From: Haemophilus influenzae
GTDB lineage: Bacteria; Pseudomonadota; Gammaproteobacteria; Enterobacterales; Pasteurellaceae
Direction of reading: 5' to 3'
Length of the DNA: 64,000 bases
Assembly: GCF_900475755.1 (NCBI RefSeq)
Contig: NZ_LS483411.1
Location: 124,001 to 188,000, forward strand
Shown here: one piece after another, positions 1 to 9,560 of the stretch
How positions within the stretch are numbered: the stretch's first letter is position 1
Layout: each line of letters opens with the position of its first letter
The notes under the pieces: generated by a model
Told to the model about the DNA's origin: nothing
The model's input: the letters and a program-made list of their open reading frames with translations, nothing else
The model's database searches: none
Position numbers and translations under genes: made by a program

Positions 1-1202
1 TGATTTTTGGCATATTGTGCAAGTTTTAGCTGAGTTATGAAATCCGCATTATCCAGCATAATTCGCCAACGTTGTTTTGCTAAACCATTTCGTCCAAGTT
101 CTCTTAATTCTGTAATCATTGCAAAAACTTGCTTAAAAGGAAATTGTTCAGCTTGAGTAAAACTTGGCGCGACAGGGACATTCAGTTGATATATTTGTTT
201 TAATTGTATTGCCGCTAACATTGGATAAAAGCCACGCTCTTTGGAAAGTGCGGTCAGTTTTTCTGTATTTTTTGATATATCTTGTTTCGCTTCCCAGTAA
301 CGCCATTCTTGCTTACTTTTTGATTCAGCAGAAAGCAAATTCAGCCAAGAGGTTAATTCAGTTTTTTGCCAAATTGCCATTCGTAAACGGCGCTCGGTTA
401 GATTATCAGTTTTTAATTGTTGGATTTGTTCATCACGCCATTTTTGAAAATCAGCGTTTTCATTATCAAAAAAACGATTTAAAAAAGCGACTTTCCACTG
501 TTTAATTTCATCCTCTGAAAGCTGCCAAGTATTTGCCCATTTTTGATAAGATTCAAAATTTGGGTTATTCATTTGTTCAGGTAACGTTTTAAGATAACGT
601 GGGAAAGCATCAATTAATACGGTTTTATCTAAAGTGTTAGGATCGTTTTTTCTTACAATTTCAGCAAGTTGTTTAGGATTTTCTACTTGATTTTGTTCTT
701 TTTGATTCGTGTTATTTTCTTTAGCATTATCCGACGTTGCTGATGTTTGCTGTTCGTTTAAAGTGGATAGCTTTTGTAATAAGGCTTGAAATGCTGGCGT
801 TACAAAAGGGTAATTTTGTTGCACTAACGCATTCAGTTCATTTATTGCTTGTTGTTTACCTTGAATATCATCATTCTGCAAAAAGGCGATTTTTGTCTCC
901 CAAAATCGAGCAAGCAGATCATATTGCAAAGGGTAACTTTGCAATAAATCTATTAAGTTTTTTGTAATATTTTGAGTTGCTTCAGAAAACTGTTGATTTT
1001 TTACCGCACTTTTTAGCATTCCTTCAACTTGCAAGAAGATTTCACGTTGCTTTAAACGTTTTAAATAGTCTTGATGCTGTGCAGACGCCCAGTTTTGCTT
1101 TTCTTGCTCAAGATTGATGGATGCTGTTGCCGTGTTAGGTGAATCGGCAAAAGCAGAAAGTGCGGTCAAAATACAGAGAGAAATTAAGGCAACTTTTTTC
1201 AT
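1..1202 (-). CDS. slt: Soluble lytic murein transglycosylase (N-terminal part, cut by window edge)
   Basis: Periplasmic enzyme that cleaves the glycan strands of peptidoglycan, leaving anhydromuropeptides. The first 400 codons are present and open throughout; the catalytic C-terminal domain lies beyond position 1. A signal peptide (MKKVALISLCILTALSAFA) is followed by the alpha-helical U-shaped domain. Segments such as LTERRLRMA, EWRYWEA and RGFYPM match the E. coli Slt70 superhelical region. An uptake sequence encodes Thr-Ala-Leu inside the signal peptide. Start chosen at the ATG whose product begins with the signal peptide. It is the last visible gene of a leftward run from yciC, 15 bases after the YciI-like gene. 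Confidence 0.9.
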   Translation of the reverse strand, partial: MKKVALISLCILTALSAFADSPNTATASINLEQEKQNWASAQHQDYLKRLKQREIFLQVEGMLKSAVKNQQFSEATQNITKNLIDLLQSYPLQYDLLARFWETKIAFLQNDDIQGKQQAINELNALVQQNYPFVTPAFQALLQKLSTLNEQQTSATSDNAKENNTNQKEQNQVENPKQLAEIVRKNDPNTLDKTVLIDAFPRYLKTLPEQMNNPNFESYQKWANTWQLSEDEIKQWKVAFLNRFFDNENADFQKWRDEQIQQLKTDNLTERRLRMAIWQKTELTSWLNLLSAESKSKQEWRYWEAKQDISKNTEKLTALSKERGFYPMLAAIQLKQIYQLNVPVAPSFTQAEQFPFKQVFAMITELRELGRNGLAKQRWRIMLDNADFITQLKLAQYAKN

Positions 1203-1217
1203 ATTACGTTATTTAAA

Positions 1218-1514
1218 TTAAAAGACTTTTTTAAACGGCTTTACAATAACATCTGCATATACGCCCGCTTCGACATAAGGATCTTGTGCCGCCCAATCTT
1301 TTGCTGCTTGTAAGTTTACGAATTGTGCAATAACGGTTGAACCAGTAAAACCTGCTTCTCCTGGATTTTCATCATCAATTGCAGGATTTGGGCCTGCCGT
1401 AAGTAAACGGTTTTCCGCTTGAAGTTGTTTTAAACGAGCTAAGTGTTGCTCTCGTACGGCAAGACGTTTTTCTAACGTATTGGGAATATCTTGGGCAAAA
1501 ATAACATAGTACAT
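1218..1514 (-). CDS. YciI-like protein (HI0828 family)
   Basis: A 98-residue protein of the YciI/YCII superfamily, a ferredoxin-like fold with a conserved His/Asp pair. The N-terminal MYYVIFAQD strand, His at the REQHLARL segment and the late DPYVEAGVY segment are the family's hallmarks. I recall a solved structure for the Haemophilus protein but no firmly established reaction. It sits 16 bases downstream of the thioesterase gene yciA and is probably co-transcribed with it, as related genes are in enterobacteria. Function remains open; a small-molecule enzyme role is an inference. Confidence 0.88.
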   Translation of the reverse strand: MYYVIFAQDIPNTLEKRLAVREQHLARLKQLQAENRLLTAGPNPAIDDENPGEAGFTGSTVIAQFVNLQAAKDWAAQDPYVEAGVYADVIVKPFKKVF

Positions 1515-1530
1515 AATGATTTCCTTTTAT

Positions 1531-2007
1531 TTACAAGGGTTGTTCTACTTCTAGTTCTGAAATTAAGGCTAATGCTTTTTCTAACTCTTGGTTATTTTCA
1601 CGAGGAATCGTGCGAGAGCGACCATTATTATCAACTGCAACAAAAGTAAATACCGCATCAGTTACACAATAACGTTCGCCAATTGGCTCACTCGCCACTT
1701 TTTTTACCCATACTTCCACTTTAATTTTAATGGAAGAACGCCCAACTTTGAGACATTGTCCGTAGCAACAAACCACATCGCCTACCGAGATTGGTTTAAT
1801 AAAATTCATACTTTCAACAGCAACAGTAACCACACGTCCGTGTGCGATTTCTTTTGCTAAAATCGCACCGCCCATATCCATTTGAGACATAATCCAGCCA
1901 CCAAAAATATCTCCGTTGGCATTGGTGTCAGAAGGCATAGCCAAAGTTCGTAGTAAAAGAACACCTTTTGATTGGCGACCATTTTTATCAATAAAATTGG
2001 CAGACAT
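1531..2007 (-). CDS. yciA: Acyl-CoA thioesterase YciA
   Basis: Hot-dog-fold thioesterase of 158 residues that hydrolyses a broad range of acyl-CoAs, a cytosolic hexamer in known members. The segment from GVLLLRTLAMPSDTN through DIFGGWIMSQMD carries the conserved Asp and the central hot-dog helix, and AMPSDTNANGDIFGG is typical of YciA. The start codon overlaps the yciB stop in a TAATG junction, indicating translational coupling. Its place next to yciB and yciC points to a membrane-lipid or cell-envelope setting, which is inference from context only. Confidence 0.93.
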   Translation of the reverse strand: MSANFIDKNGRQSKGVLLLRTLAMPSDTNANGDIFGGWIMSQMDMGGAILAKEIAHGRVVTVAVESMNFIKPISVGDVVCCYGQCLKVGRSSIKIKVEVWVKKVASEPIGERYCVTDAVFTFVAVDNNGRSRTIPRENNQELEKALALISELEVEQPL

Positions 2008-2564
2008 TATTTTTCTCCATCTTTTGAATTTGAATCATCTTTAGGTAAATAGCGGTAGATATAAGCCCCCGAAATAATGGTTGCAATCAGCGTCATACCA
2101 ATAATTCCGAAAGATTTGAAATCAACCCAAGCTTCTTCCGACATATTATGGCTGATATAAATATTTACCAACATACAAATAATAAAGAATATTGCCCAGC
2201 CGAAATTCAATGTATTCCAAGCCTTTTCTGGCAGTTGTAGCTCTTTACCAAGTAACTTTTTGATTAATGGGGTTTTAAATTGAAATTGTGCAATAAGTAA
2301 AACAATGGCAAATAAGCCATTGATAATCGTCACTTTCCATTGCAAATAGCGGATTTCATTAAAGTAAGCGGTTAAAAGTCCAAAAAAAACGACCGCACTT
2401 GCCATAATTTTTTGTTGTTTTTCAACGGTTCCGTATTTCCATTTTAAAATCACGATCTGCAAAATTGTTGCAACCACTAATACGATGGCTGCTTCACGTA
2501 CACCACCGAGTTTGTAAGTAATAAAAAATAAAATTAAAGGGATAAAGTCAAGGAGTTGTTTCAT
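2007..2564 (-). CDS. yciB: Inner membrane septation protein YciB (IspZ family)
   Basis: Integral membrane protein of 185 residues with about five hydrophobic segments. The opening [21 protein letters not shown] is diagnostic for the YciB/IspZ family, linked in Shigella to intracellular spread and septation and in E. coli to envelope integrity. The C-terminal tail is lysine-rich and likely cytoplasmic. It lies five bases after the yciC stop codon and overlaps yciA by one base, so the three genes form one leftward unit. The exact biochemical role of the family is not settled. Confidence 0.9.
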   Translation of the reverse strand: MKQLLDFIPLILFFITYKLGGVREAAIVLVVATILQIVILKWKYGTVEKQQKIMASAVVFFGLLTAYFNEIRYLQWKVTIINGLFAIVLLIAQFQFKTPLIKKLLGKELQLPEKAWNTLNFGWAIFFIICMLVNIYISHNMSEEAWVDFKSFGIIGMTLIATIISGAYIYRYLPKDDSNSKDGEK

Positions 2565-2569
2565 ATTGA

Positions 2570-3304
2570 TTAATCCTTCATAAATAAGCTGTAGAAACGA
2601 TAAGTCACTACTAGCATAAAAATATTAAGTAATGCGCTGAAAATACCTATCGCCATATCAAACACAGCATTATTTGAAAGCGAACTTAATTGGAAAATAA
2701 GAATTGGCACGAGAAAATAAACCAGTAAGGTGTAAATAAACAATACGCCTTTTCTAGCGTTTCCCCTCATCCAAATTTTTCGGATAGTTTGCGAAAGTGC
2801 CTCTTGAGTAGAAAGATAATGTACTACCGTTAAATTTAAACGGACAAAGAACCAAACGCCAACAAGCATCGCGATAAGTGACATAATAGAGGGCGATTTT
2901 TTTGTGAGTAATGCAGCAAAGGCTTCACCAAGACCAAGTAACATTGGTGCAACCATTAATAGATCTAACAGAATTACGCCTGCAAAACGGCGCAAGGTAA
3001 GTGAGAAGGTTTCACCTAAAGTGCGGTAATTTTGTAGGCTAATTTTATGGATTGAGGTTAATCCCCAAGCGGCGATAAAACTCGTTAAAATCTGAGTAAT
3101 AGCAACAAAAAACACAAAATTCGTGATACTTGCATTCGCGAGATTTAATACATCGCCTTTATTTTCATCATTAACAGGGAAACTTAAAAGTGCACTCGCA
3201 CTTTGCACAATAAATAAAATTGCGACAAATTGCAGCATAATTTTTTTCTGATTACGGAAGAAATTCCAACTGTCTTGCAATACTTGTGTAAAGTTAATTA
3301 GCAT
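2570..3304 (-). CDS. yciC: Inner membrane protein YciC (UPF0259)
   Basis: Polytopic membrane protein of 244 residues with six or so hydrophobic helices, of the YciC/UPF0259 family. Function is not established; it neighbours yciB here as in other gammaproteobacteria. The reading frame stays open ten codons further upstream, but I choose the internal ATG (product [13 protein letters not shown]) because it is preceded by a GAGAGAA purine tract at good spacing and matches the family's N-terminus. First gene of the yciC-yciB-yciA run. Confidence 0.85.
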   Translation of the reverse strand: MLINFTQVLQDSWNFFRNQKKIMLQFVAILFIVQSASALLSFPVNDENKGDVLNLANASITNFVFFVAITQILTSFIAAWGLTSIHKISLQNYRTLGETFSLTLRRFAGVILLDLLMVAPMLLGLGEAFAALLTKKSPSIMSLIAMLVGVWFFVRLNLTVVHYLSTQEALSQTIRKIWMRGNARKGVLFIYTLLVYFLVPILIFQLSSLSNNAVFDMAIGIFSALLNIFMLVVTYRFYSLFMKD

Positions 3305-3395
3305 TTTTTTCTCTCTATGAAAATGGTGGCGCAATTATACAGGGTTTGCCGATTATTGCATAAATATCCTTAATTCAGAATTGAATAGATAAAAC

Positions 3396-3421
3396 AAAAG
3401 TGGACAAATTTGCCCACTTTT
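3396..3421 (-). terminator. Terminator of the mgl operon
   Basis: A near-perfect hairpin with arms AAAAGTGG and CCACTTTT extended by pairing across the ACAAATTTG centre, with one mismatch. It lies just after the mglC stop codon and is followed by a T-rich stretch in the leftward direction. Confidence 0.75.
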
Positions 3422-3449
3422 CATTCATTTTATTAAGATTGCGTCAGCT

Positions 3450-4460
3450 TTATTTTTTCTTCGCATATTTTAACGAGTCAATGGCTACCGCTAGAATGAT
3501 AATGCTACCTTTAATGATGTATTGCCAGTAAGGGTTTACACCGATGTAAGTTAAACCGTAGTTGATAACAGTAAAGATAATAACCCCAGTGATAACACCA
3601 ATTACTGTACCTACCCCACCAGCGAAAGATACACCACCCACTACGCAAGCGGCGATAGCATCTAATTCATACATAAAACCTAAGTTGTTAGTTGCAGAAC
3701 CGATACGACCCGCTTCAAGCATACCACCAAAGGCATAGAACATACCTGCAATCATATAGATTACAACTAAATTACGTGCAACATTTACACCAGATACTTT
3801 TGCAGCTTCAGGATTTCCCCCAATGGCAAAGACATTTTTACCAAAACGCGTTTTATTCCACATAATCCATACTAATAATGCAGCTATCGTGGCATAGATA
3901 GTGATGTAAGAGAGTTTAAAGCTGCCGACTCGGAAGAATCCTTGAGCAAATGTTGAGAAATTTTCACTAAAACCTGCAATTGGCGAACCACCTACAGCAT
4001 CATAGTATAGTGAGTTGAAACCATATACGATAATCATTGTACCCATTGTCGCAATGAATGGGGTAACATTTAAATACGCAATAACTAAACCATTAATCAA
4101 ACCAATTAGCGCACCCACAACGCATACTGCGAGAATTACGACAGGAATTGGAATTTCCCCCATTTCAGGGAACACACGGTTTATATTATCCATTGATTGT
4201 AACATTGTTGCAGAGATAACTGCAGCCAAACCAACTTGACGACCAGCAGATAAGTCTGTCCCTTGTGTAATCAATAAACCCGCAACCCCTAAAGCAATAA
4301 TTAAACGCACAGAAGATTGAGTGAGAATATTACTGAAATTGACTAAATTTAAGAATGTTGGATCTTGTGCAATGATGATGCCGAGCAAAATCAATAGCAC
4401 AAAATAAATCGCATTTTGTTTTAAGAGATCAAAGGATTTGTTTTTTTCTAAGGCACTCAT
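3450..4460 (-). CDS. mglC: Galactose/methyl-galactoside ABC transporter permease MglC
   Basis: Inner-membrane permease of the high-affinity galactose importer, 336 residues with about ten hydrophobic segments. The LITQGTDLSAGRQVGLAAV segment and the IAACVVGGVSFAGGVGTV segment match the BPD_transp_2 family of sugar permeases. It pairs with the MglA ATPase and receives sugar from periplasmic MglB. Last gene of mglBAC, 16 bases after mglA, followed by a hairpin terminator. Confidence 0.96.
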   Translation of the reverse strand: MSALEKNKSFDLLKQNAIYFVLLILLGIIIAQDPTFLNLVNFSNILTQSSVRLIIALGVAGLLITQGTDLSAGRQVGLAAVISATMLQSMDNINRVFPEMGEIPIPVVILAVCVVGALIGLINGLVIAYLNVTPFIATMGTMIIVYGFNSLYYDAVGGSPIAGFSENFSTFAQGFFRVGSFKLSYITIYATIAALLVWIMWNKTRFGKNVFAIGGNPEAAKVSGVNVARNLVVIYMIAGMFYAFGGMLEAGRIGSATNNLGFMYELDAIAACVVGGVSFAGGVGTVIGVITGVIIFTVINYGLTYIGVNPYWQYIIKGSIIILAVAIDSLKYAKKK

Positions 4461-4476
4461 AATTCATTCCTTATGT

Positions 4477-6003
4477 TTATAAATATTTTGCCGCGAGTTG
4501 CAAAATTTCTTCTTGCGATGTTTTTGCAGTTTCAACGATACCCGCTAATTTACCGTTACTCATCACTAAAATGCGGTCAGTTACGCCCAATAATTCTGGC
4601 ATTTCTGATGAAATCATAATAATGCCTTTATCTTTTTTAGCGAGTTCTTGAATGAGTTGATAAATTTCAAATTTTGCCCCGATGTCGATACCCCGTGTCG
4701 GCTCATCTAGCATCAGAATTTCAGGTTGAGTTAAAAGCCAACGACCAATAATGACTTTTTGTTGGTTACCACCAGAAAGAGAACCGATTGTAGTTCTGTG
4801 TGATGGTGTTTTAACATTCATTGAATCAATTACCCACTGGGTATCACTTTTCATTTTCTTCGTGCTAAGTAATTTCCACGGAGTGAGATAAGATTTCATA
4901 TTTGAAATCAGTGAATTAAACTCAATGCTTAAATTAGAATAAATCCCCGTTGAACGACGTTCTTCAGTTACCAATGCAAAGCCATTATTAATTGCTTCAA
5001 GTGCGGTGTGATTTGTTACTGTTTTTCCATATAACTTAATGGTTCCTTCAGTTAATTCTCGCACACCAAAAATTGCTTCAACAATATCAGTACGTTTAGC
5101 CCCCACCAACCCTGCGATACCGAGAATTTCGCCTTTACGCAACTCAAAAGAGACATTTTGAATAGAGGGTTGATTTTTTGCAGTAAGATTTTCTACTTGC
5201 AAAATCACTTCTTTTGGCACGTTGGTTTTTTCAGGGAAGCGTTGTGTTAATTCGCGACCAACCATCATTCCCACGATTTGTTCCATAGTGGATTCTTTCA
5301 CATTGACCGTATTGATCCATTTGCCATCGCGTAAAATAGTAATTTCATCACAAATTTTGAAGATTTCATCCATTTTGTGAGAAATATAAATAATGCCACA
5401 ACCGCGTTGTTTTAATTTGTCAATAATTTTAAATAGATGCTCGACTTCTTTTTCAGAAAGTGAGGATGTGGGTTCATCCATTATCACTATTTTCGCGTTG
5501 TACGAGAACGCCTTCGCGATTTCGATCATCTGCATTTGGGAAACTGAAAGCTTTGCGACTTTTTCTTTCGGATCTACATCAATATCTAATTCATCAAAAA
5601 TTGCTTTAGTATCACGGTACATTTTCGCGTGATCAACAAAAGGCCCTTTAAGTGGATAGCGTCCAAGCCACAAGTTATCCATTACGCTAGTTTGGCGCAC
5701 GAGGTTGAGTTCTTGGTGTACCATTGAAATACCATTTTCAAGGGCTTCTTTTGATGTTTTAAAATTGACAGGTTTGCCTAAGAAAAGAATTTCGCCTTCA
5801 TCTTTGGCATAAATTCCGAACAGGCATTTTAGTAATGTAGATTTACCTGCACCATTTTCACCCATTAAAGCGTGAACAGAATGAGAACGAACAGTTAAGT
5901 TTGCGTTATCTAAGGCTTTGACACCCGGAAAGGACTTGCAGACATTGGTCATAGTGAGCAGCACTTGGCTGTCTTGACATTGAGTTTGAGCTGTCATATC
6001 CAA
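4477..6003 (-). CDS. mglA: Galactose/methyl-galactoside ABC transporter ATP-binding protein MglA
   Basis: Tandem ATPase of 508 residues that powers galactose uptake. The first half has an intact Walker A (GENGAGKST, residues 48-56) and a Walker B ([10 protein letters not shown]). The second half has a degenerate P-loop (GLVGAKRTD) but a good signature (LSGGNQQK), the usual asymmetry of sugar-type ABC ATPases. The start may be Met1 or Met3. A hairpin with a T-run lies between mglB and this gene and should lower its transcript level relative to mglB. An uptake core lies at 4999. Confidence 0.97.
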   Translation of the reverse strand: MDMTAQTQCQDSQVLLTMTNVCKSFPGVKALDNANLTVRSHSVHALMGENGAGKSTLLKCLFGIYAKDEGEILFLGKPVNFKTSKEALENGISMVHQELNLVRQTSVMDNLWLGRYPLKGPFVDHAKMYRDTKAIFDELDIDVDPKEKVAKLSVSQMQMIEIAKAFSYNAKIVIMDEPTSSLSEKEVEHLFKIIDKLKQRGCGIIYISHKMDEIFKICDEITILRDGKWINTVNVKESTMEQIVGMMVGRELTQRFPEKTNVPKEVILQVENLTAKNQPSIQNVSFELRKGEILGIAGLVGAKRTDIVEAIFGVRELTEGTIKLYGKTVTNHTALEAINNGFALVTEERRSTGIYSNLSIEFNSLISNMKSYLTPWKLLSTKKMKSDTQWVIDSMNVKTPSHRTTIGSLSGGNQQKVIIGRWLLTQPEILMLDEPTRGIDIGAKFEIYQLIQELAKKDKGIIMISSEMPELLGVTDRILVMSNGKLAGIVETAKTSQEEILQLAAKYL

Positions 6004-6013
6004 CCTCTTTAAA

Positions 6014-6035
6014 AAGGGGAAGAAAACTTCCCCTT
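6014..6035 (-). terminator. Intra-operon hairpin between mglB and mglA
   Basis: Perfect 9-bp stem AAGGGGAAG/CTTCCCCTT with a 4-base loop, followed leftward by TTTTT. It has the form of an intrinsic terminator inside the operon. It probably acts as a partial terminator or a 3' end protector for mglB mRNA, giving excess binding protein. Confidence 0.75.
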
Positions 6036-6061
6036 AGATTACAACAAAAATCGATGGAAAA

Positions 6062-7057
6062 TTATTTTAAGAAGTCACTTAAGTTGTCTTTATCCACACC
6101 AACATAAGGAATACGTACAACACGATCTTTTAATTCCCATTTTGTGCCTTCAGTTGCAGATTTACCTTGCGCTAGATTATTAGATAATTGAACAACCGCT
6201 TTGCCTTGATTAACACCATCGTTTAATACTGTGCCAGCAAGTTCACCTTTTTTAATGAGTTGTAATGCTTCTGGTAATGCATCCACGCCGAAGATAGGCA
6301 GTTTTTTACCGTGTGCTTTTGTTGCTTCTAAAGCACCTAAAGCCATACCATCATTGTTAGAAATGATAACTTCAATATCGTTCGCCTTAGAGCTAGATAA
6401 CCAAGCATCCACTTTATCTTTCGCCATTGCAGCATCCCACATACCAGTATCAATAAATAATTGCTCAGTTTGGATACCCTTAGCATTAAGTTCTTCTACA
6501 ACATATTTTGTACGAGCTTCCGCATCTGGGTGACCAGGTTCACCTTTTAATAATACAAATTGGATTTTGCCATCTTTATTTAAGTCAAGAGCTGGATTAG
6601 CTTTCCATTGTTTTGCAATAAGCTCCCCTTGAATTAAACCAGATTCTTTCGGATCAGTGCCCACATAGTAAGCATTGTCATAAGAGCTAATGACTTTTCT
6701 ACCAGGATCTTTATTAAAGAATACGACAGGAATATTATCTGATTTGACTTTATTAATGATAGTTGGAGCCGCAGCAGGATCCACTAAATTGATAGCAAGT
6801 GTTTTCACACCTTTAGAAAGCAATACATCAACTTGGTCATTTTGAATAGATTGTGCGTTTTGTGAATCATTCATTAAAAGTTTAATGCCACCAACTGCTT
6901 TTGCTTCTTTATCGATTTCTTTACGCATTAAAGACATAAAGTTATCATCGTATTTATAAATAGTTACACCAATTTTATTATCGACTGCAAAACTTGAAGA
7001 TGTGCTACCTAAGCCAATAGCCAAAGCAATCGCACTTAATACTACTGTTTTTTTCAT
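6062..7057 (-). CDS. mglB: D-galactose-binding periplasmic protein MglB
   Basis: Periplasmic receptor for galactose and glucose, 331 residues, first gene of mglBAC. A signal peptide ([17 protein letters not shown], cleavage near SSSFA-VDN) leads into a type I sugar-binding fold. A calcium-binding loop typical of the family is visible at DLNKDGKIQ, and binding-site segments [17 protein letters not shown] and [10 protein letters not shown] are conserved. Its upstream region carries a -10 element, a CRP site near -41 and a GalS-like operator, described separately. Confidence 0.97.
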   Translation of the reverse strand: MKKTVVLSAIALAIGLGSTSSSFAVDNKIGVTIYKYDDNFMSLMRKEIDKEAKAVGGIKLLMNDSQNAQSIQNDQVDVLLSKGVKTLAINLVDPAAAPTIINKVKSDNIPVVFFNKDPGRKVISSYDNAYYVGTDPKESGLIQGELIAKQWKANPALDLNKDGKIQFVLLKGEPGHPDAEARTKYVVEELNAKGIQTEQLFIDTGMWDAAMAKDKVDAWLSSSKANDIEVIISNNDGMALGALEATKAHGKKLPIFGVDALPEALQLIKKGELAGTVLNDGVNQGKAVVQLSNNLAQGKSATEGTKWELKDRVVRIPYVGVDKDNLSDFLK

Positions 7058-7125
7058 AATAACGCTCCTATATTTGGAATGTTGATATTCACTGATAAAT
7101 GTTGCTCAGAACGGCAACTGCTCGC

Positions 7126-7131
7126 ATCATA
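7126..7131 (-). promoter_or_regulatory. mglB promoter -10 element
   Basis: Reading leftward, TATGAT matches the -10 consensus at five of six positions and predicts a start of transcription near 7119. The CRP-type site at 7153-7168 is then centred at about -41.5, the classic class II position. No good -35 is visible, as expected for an activator-dependent promoter. Confidence 0.55.
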
Positions 7132-7152
7132 ACTGAATTTTCTTTCAGAATC

Positions 7153-7168
7153 TGTGATCGAACTCACA
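7153..7168. promoter_or_regulatory. CRP site, mglB promoter (proximal)
   Basis: TGTGATCGAACTCACA has both perfect half sites, TGTGA and TCACA, six bases apart. It is placed about 41.5 bases upstream of the predicted mglB start of transcription. Confidence 0.75.
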
Positions 7169-7172
7169 GAAA

Positions 7173-7186
7173 TGAAAACGATTACA
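7173..7186. promoter_or_regulatory. GalS/GalR-type operator, mglB promoter
   Basis: Read leftward, TGTAATCGTTTTCA differs at one position from the LacI-family gal operator pattern TGTAANCGNTTACA. It lies between two CRP sites, centred near -60 relative to the predicted mglB start, the position of the external gal operator in E. coli. Confidence 0.7.
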
Positions 7187-7201
7187 TTAAAAATTAATAT
7201 T

Positions 7202-7217
7202 TGTGATCTAGATCACA
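7202..7217. promoter_or_regulatory. CRP site, mglB promoter (distal)
   Basis: TGTGATCTAGATCACA is a perfect 16-base palindrome equal to the CRP consensus. It lies 15 bases downstream of the galS stop codon and about 90 bases upstream of the predicted mglB start of transcription. Confidence 0.8.
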
Positions 7218-7231
7218 TTTTATCGCTAATA

Positions 7232-8233
7232 TTATATTTTAGATTCCACTGAAAAACGGCGTACCAAAGTAGGGTTAAATTGAACCATTGGTGGGGTAAT
7301 TATTTTCTCATCGGTTAAACTTAATGCTAATTTAGCGGCATAAGTTGCCATTAAATCAATAGGATAGCGAATTGTGGTTAGTTTTGGGATCAAATAACGG
7401 GCAATCGGCATATCATCAAAACCAACAATTGAAAATTGGCTTGGTACACTGATACTGTTTTCATTAAGCACAGAAATTGCGCCTGCTGCCATTGAATCAT
7501 TATAGGCAACGACTGCAGTAAGATTTTTGTTATAACTGAGTAAATCAATCATTGCCTTTTCACCGCCTTCAAAATCTGGCGTATTGAGAGTTATCGCCTG
7601 TTCAATGATGGGGTAATTGTGATCTTTTAATGCGGCAAGATAACCATTTCGTCTTTCAACTTCGTCAAAAATGGCGTGATTTGAACCGATATATGCAATA
7701 TGTTGATGCCCATAACGAATAAGCATTTCAGTGGCTAAATAGGTGCCTTTTTGATTATCTAAACTGACACAACGATGTTCATAACCTTTAATAACACGGT
7801 TAATGATCACCATTCCCGGCACGGTATTTAAATAATGGCTTAATTCATCATCAGATAAGGCTTTAGAATGTACAACAAGAGAACTACAACGTTTACGCAA
7901 TAAGGTATTAATTGCTTCCCGCTCTTTTTCCGCATGATGATAACCAATGCCGATTAAAATCGTTTTTTGATGCGCTTCTGCTACTTTGTCCACCGCTTTC
8001 ACTAAAATCGCAAAAAAGGCATCAGTCACATCGGTCACTACCACTCCAATTGTATCCGTGTTTTGCACAGCAAGGGCTTGAGCATTCGCATTAGGTTGAT
8101 AATATAACTGCGCAATAGCTTGTTCCACCACAAGACGCGTATTTTCACTGACGGAAATCGAGTGATTTAATACTCGGGAGACCGTGGCGACAGAAACATT
8201 GGCTAATTTAGCAACATCTCGAATAGTACTCAT
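7232..8233 (-). CDS. galS: LacI-family galactose repressor GalS/GalR
   Basis: DNA-binding regulator of 333 residues. The N-terminal helix-turn-helix ([21 protein letters not shown]) is followed by a hinge helix and a periplasmic-binding-protein-like sensor domain (for example [38 protein letters not shown]). Its location between the mgl operon and galTKM, and gal-type operators at both promoters, support galactose control of both units. Its own start codon lies opposite galT, with a further gal-like palindrome at 8297-8310 that could serve autoregulation. Whether to call it GalR or GalS cannot be decided from sequence alone. Confidence 0.93.
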   Translation of the reverse strand: MSTIRDVAKLANVSVATVSRVLNHSISVSENTRLVVEQAIAQLYYQPNANAQALAVQNTDTIGVVVTDVTDAFFAILVKAVDKVAEAHQKTILIGIGYHHAEKEREAINTLLRKRCSSLVVHSKALSDDELSHYLNTVPGMVIINRVIKGYEHRCVSLDNQKGTYLATEMLIRYGHQHIAYIGSNHAIFDEVERRNGYLAALKDHNYPIIEQAITLNTPDFEGGEKAMIDLLSYNKNLTAVVAYNDSMAAGAISVLNENSISVPSQFSIVGFDDMPIARYLIPKLTTIRYPIDLMATYAAKLALSLTDEKIITPPMVQFNPTLVRRFSVESKI

Positions 8234-8296
8234 AACGTTTTCCCTTGTTATAATCTATAAATCTTATACTTTGATCATAAATAATTTGAGCCAAAT

Positions 8297-8310
8297 TGAA
8301 AGCGGTTACT
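8297..8310. promoter_or_regulatory. Possible second gal operator between galS and galT
   Basis: TGAAAGCGGTTACT fits TGNAANCGNTTNCA with one mismatch at the last base. It lies upstream of both galS and galT and may act in looping with 8406-8419 or in galS autoregulation. Confidence 0.45.
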
Positions 8311-8359
8311 TTTATAATTATGAACTAAATCATAAAAAATTTTGCTTATTTTCTTATTT

Positions 8360-8375
8360 TGTGACAAAGATCACG
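8360..8375. promoter_or_regulatory. CRP site, galT promoter
   Basis: TGTGACAAAGATCACG keeps TGTGA and four of five bases of TCACA at the right spacing. With the -10 candidate TATAAA at 8396-8401 and a start near 8408, its centre falls at about -41. Confidence 0.68.
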
Positions 8376-8395
8376 GTTTATTCACAATAATTTAG

Positions 8396-8401
8396 TATAA
8401 A
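8396..8401 (+). promoter_or_regulatory. galT promoter -10 element
   Basis: TATAAA, five of six consensus matches. It is placed so that the CRP site lies near -41 and the gal operator 8406-8419 covers the start of transcription. Confidence 0.5.
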
Positions 8402-8405
8402 TTAA

Positions 8406-8419
8406 TGTAATCGTTTACA
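8406..8419. promoter_or_regulatory. GalS/GalR operator, galT promoter
   Basis: TGTAATCGTTTACA fits the gal operator pattern TGTAANCGNTTACA exactly and continues as a palindrome by one more A/T pair on each side. It overlaps the predicted start of transcription of galTKM, a repressing position. Confidence 0.82.
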
Positions 8420-8441
8420 TTGCTAAAAAACAGGAGTCAAA

Positions 8442-9491
8442 ATGACCGCACTTTTTGAACCTACAGAACATCCACATCGTCGCTACAATCCGTTAATCGA
8501 TCAATGGGTTTTAGTTTCGCCACATCGTGCCAAACGCCCGTGGCAAGGACAACAAGAAAAAGTGAATGAAGAACAAAAACCAAGTTATGATCCAACTTGT
8601 TATCTTTGCCCAAACAATAAGCGTATTACAGGGGAATTAAATCCAGATTATCGTAAACCTTATGTGTTTAAAAATGATTTTTCCGCGCTTTTAGAAGATA
8701 CGCCAGCCCCTGAAAAATCCTCAGATCCTCTTTTCCGAAGTTCTCAAGCTCGTGGCGAAAGTCGAGTTATTTGTTTCTCTCCAGATCATAGTAAAACATT
8801 GCCATTATTGACCGCACTTGAGATTGAAGATGTGATTAAAGTATGGCAAGAACAACTTCGTGAGCTTGGTGCGAAATACCAATGGGTGCAAATTTTTGAA
8901 AATAAAGGGGCGGCAATGGGGTGTTCTAACCCACATCCGCATGGTCAAATTTGGGCGAATAGTTTCTTGCCAAATGAAGTTGCTCGTGAAGATCGTACAC
9001 AACGTGATTATTTATTAAAACATAGTTCAGTAATGTTAGTTGATTATGTAAAACGAGAACTAGAGTTAAAAGAACGTATTGTCGTTGAAACTGAATATTG
9101 GGTAGCTTTAGTGCCTTATTGGGCTGTTTGGCCATTTGAAACATTGCTTTTGCCAAAAACTCACGTAAAACGTTTAACTGAATTAAGTGACGAACAATCA
9201 AAAGATCTTGCGGTTATTTTGAAAAAATTGACGACCAAATACGATAATCTCTTTGAAACCTCTTTCCCATATTCAATGGGATTTCATGCTGCACCATTTA
9301 ATGGCGAAGATAACGAACATTGGCAGCTACACGCTCATTTTTATCCTCCTCTTTTACGTTCAGCAACCGTGCGTAAATTTATGGTGGGATATGAAATGTT
9401 AGGCGAAAGCCAACGCGATTTAACGGCAGAACAGGCTGCAGAAAGACTGCGTGCCTTGAGTGAAGTTCATTATAAAGAAAGAACTAAATAA
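8442..9491 (+). CDS. galT: Galactose-1-phosphate uridylyltransferase
   Basis: Leloir-pathway enzyme exchanging UMP between UDP-glucose and galactose-1-phosphate. It has 349 residues, close to E. coli GalT. The active-site motif N-P-H-P-H-G is at residues 163-168, with His167 the expected nucleophile. Structural zinc ligands Cys53, Cys56, His116 and His165 are all present. Codons 2-4 (Thr-Ala-Leu) are an exact DNA uptake core, and a second uptake core lies inside the gene. An AGGAG ribosome site precedes the ATG. First gene of galTKM. Confidence 0.98.
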   Translation: MTALFEPTEHPHRRYNPLIDQWVLVSPHRAKRPWQGQQEKVNEEQKPSYDPTCYLCPNNKRITGELNPDYRKPYVFKNDFSALLEDTPAPEKSSDPLFRSSQARGESRVICFSPDHSKTLPLLTALEIEDVIKVWQEQLRELGAKYQWVQIFENKGAAMGCSNPHPHGQIWANSFLPNEVAREDRTQRDYLLKHSSVMLVDYVKRELELKERIVVETEYWVALVPYWAVWPFETLLLPKTHVKRLTELSDEQSKDLAVILKKLTTKYDNLFETSFPYSMGFHAAPFNGEDNEHWQLHAHFYPPLLRSATVRKFMVGYEMLGESQRDLTAEQAAERLRALSEVHYKERTK

Positions 9492-9503
9492 TATAGCCAG
9501 TCT

Positions 9504-9522
9504 CCCTCTTTAGCAAAGAGGG
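9504..9522 (+). repeat. Intergenic dyad hairpin between galT and galK
   Basis: CCCTCTTT and AAAGAGGG form a perfect 8-bp stem around AGC. No T-run follows, so it is not a standard terminator; it may protect or process the mRNA. It resembles the dispersed intergenic dyads reported for this species, which is my recollection and not shown here. Confidence 0.6.
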
Positions 9523-9560
9523 GTGCAGATCGAGTACAGATTTAATATAAAGGATAGAAT

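Noticed and set aside
164..967. Two plus-strand open frames (164-505 and 737-967)
   Set aside because: The minus strand here encodes Slt without interruption from 1202 to the window edge; the plus frames are its shadows.
4574..4582. Additional uptake cores at near matches such as 4574 (AAATGCGGT) and 63543 (GAGTGCGGT)
   Set aside because: Each has one mismatch in the 9-base core, so they were left out of the count.
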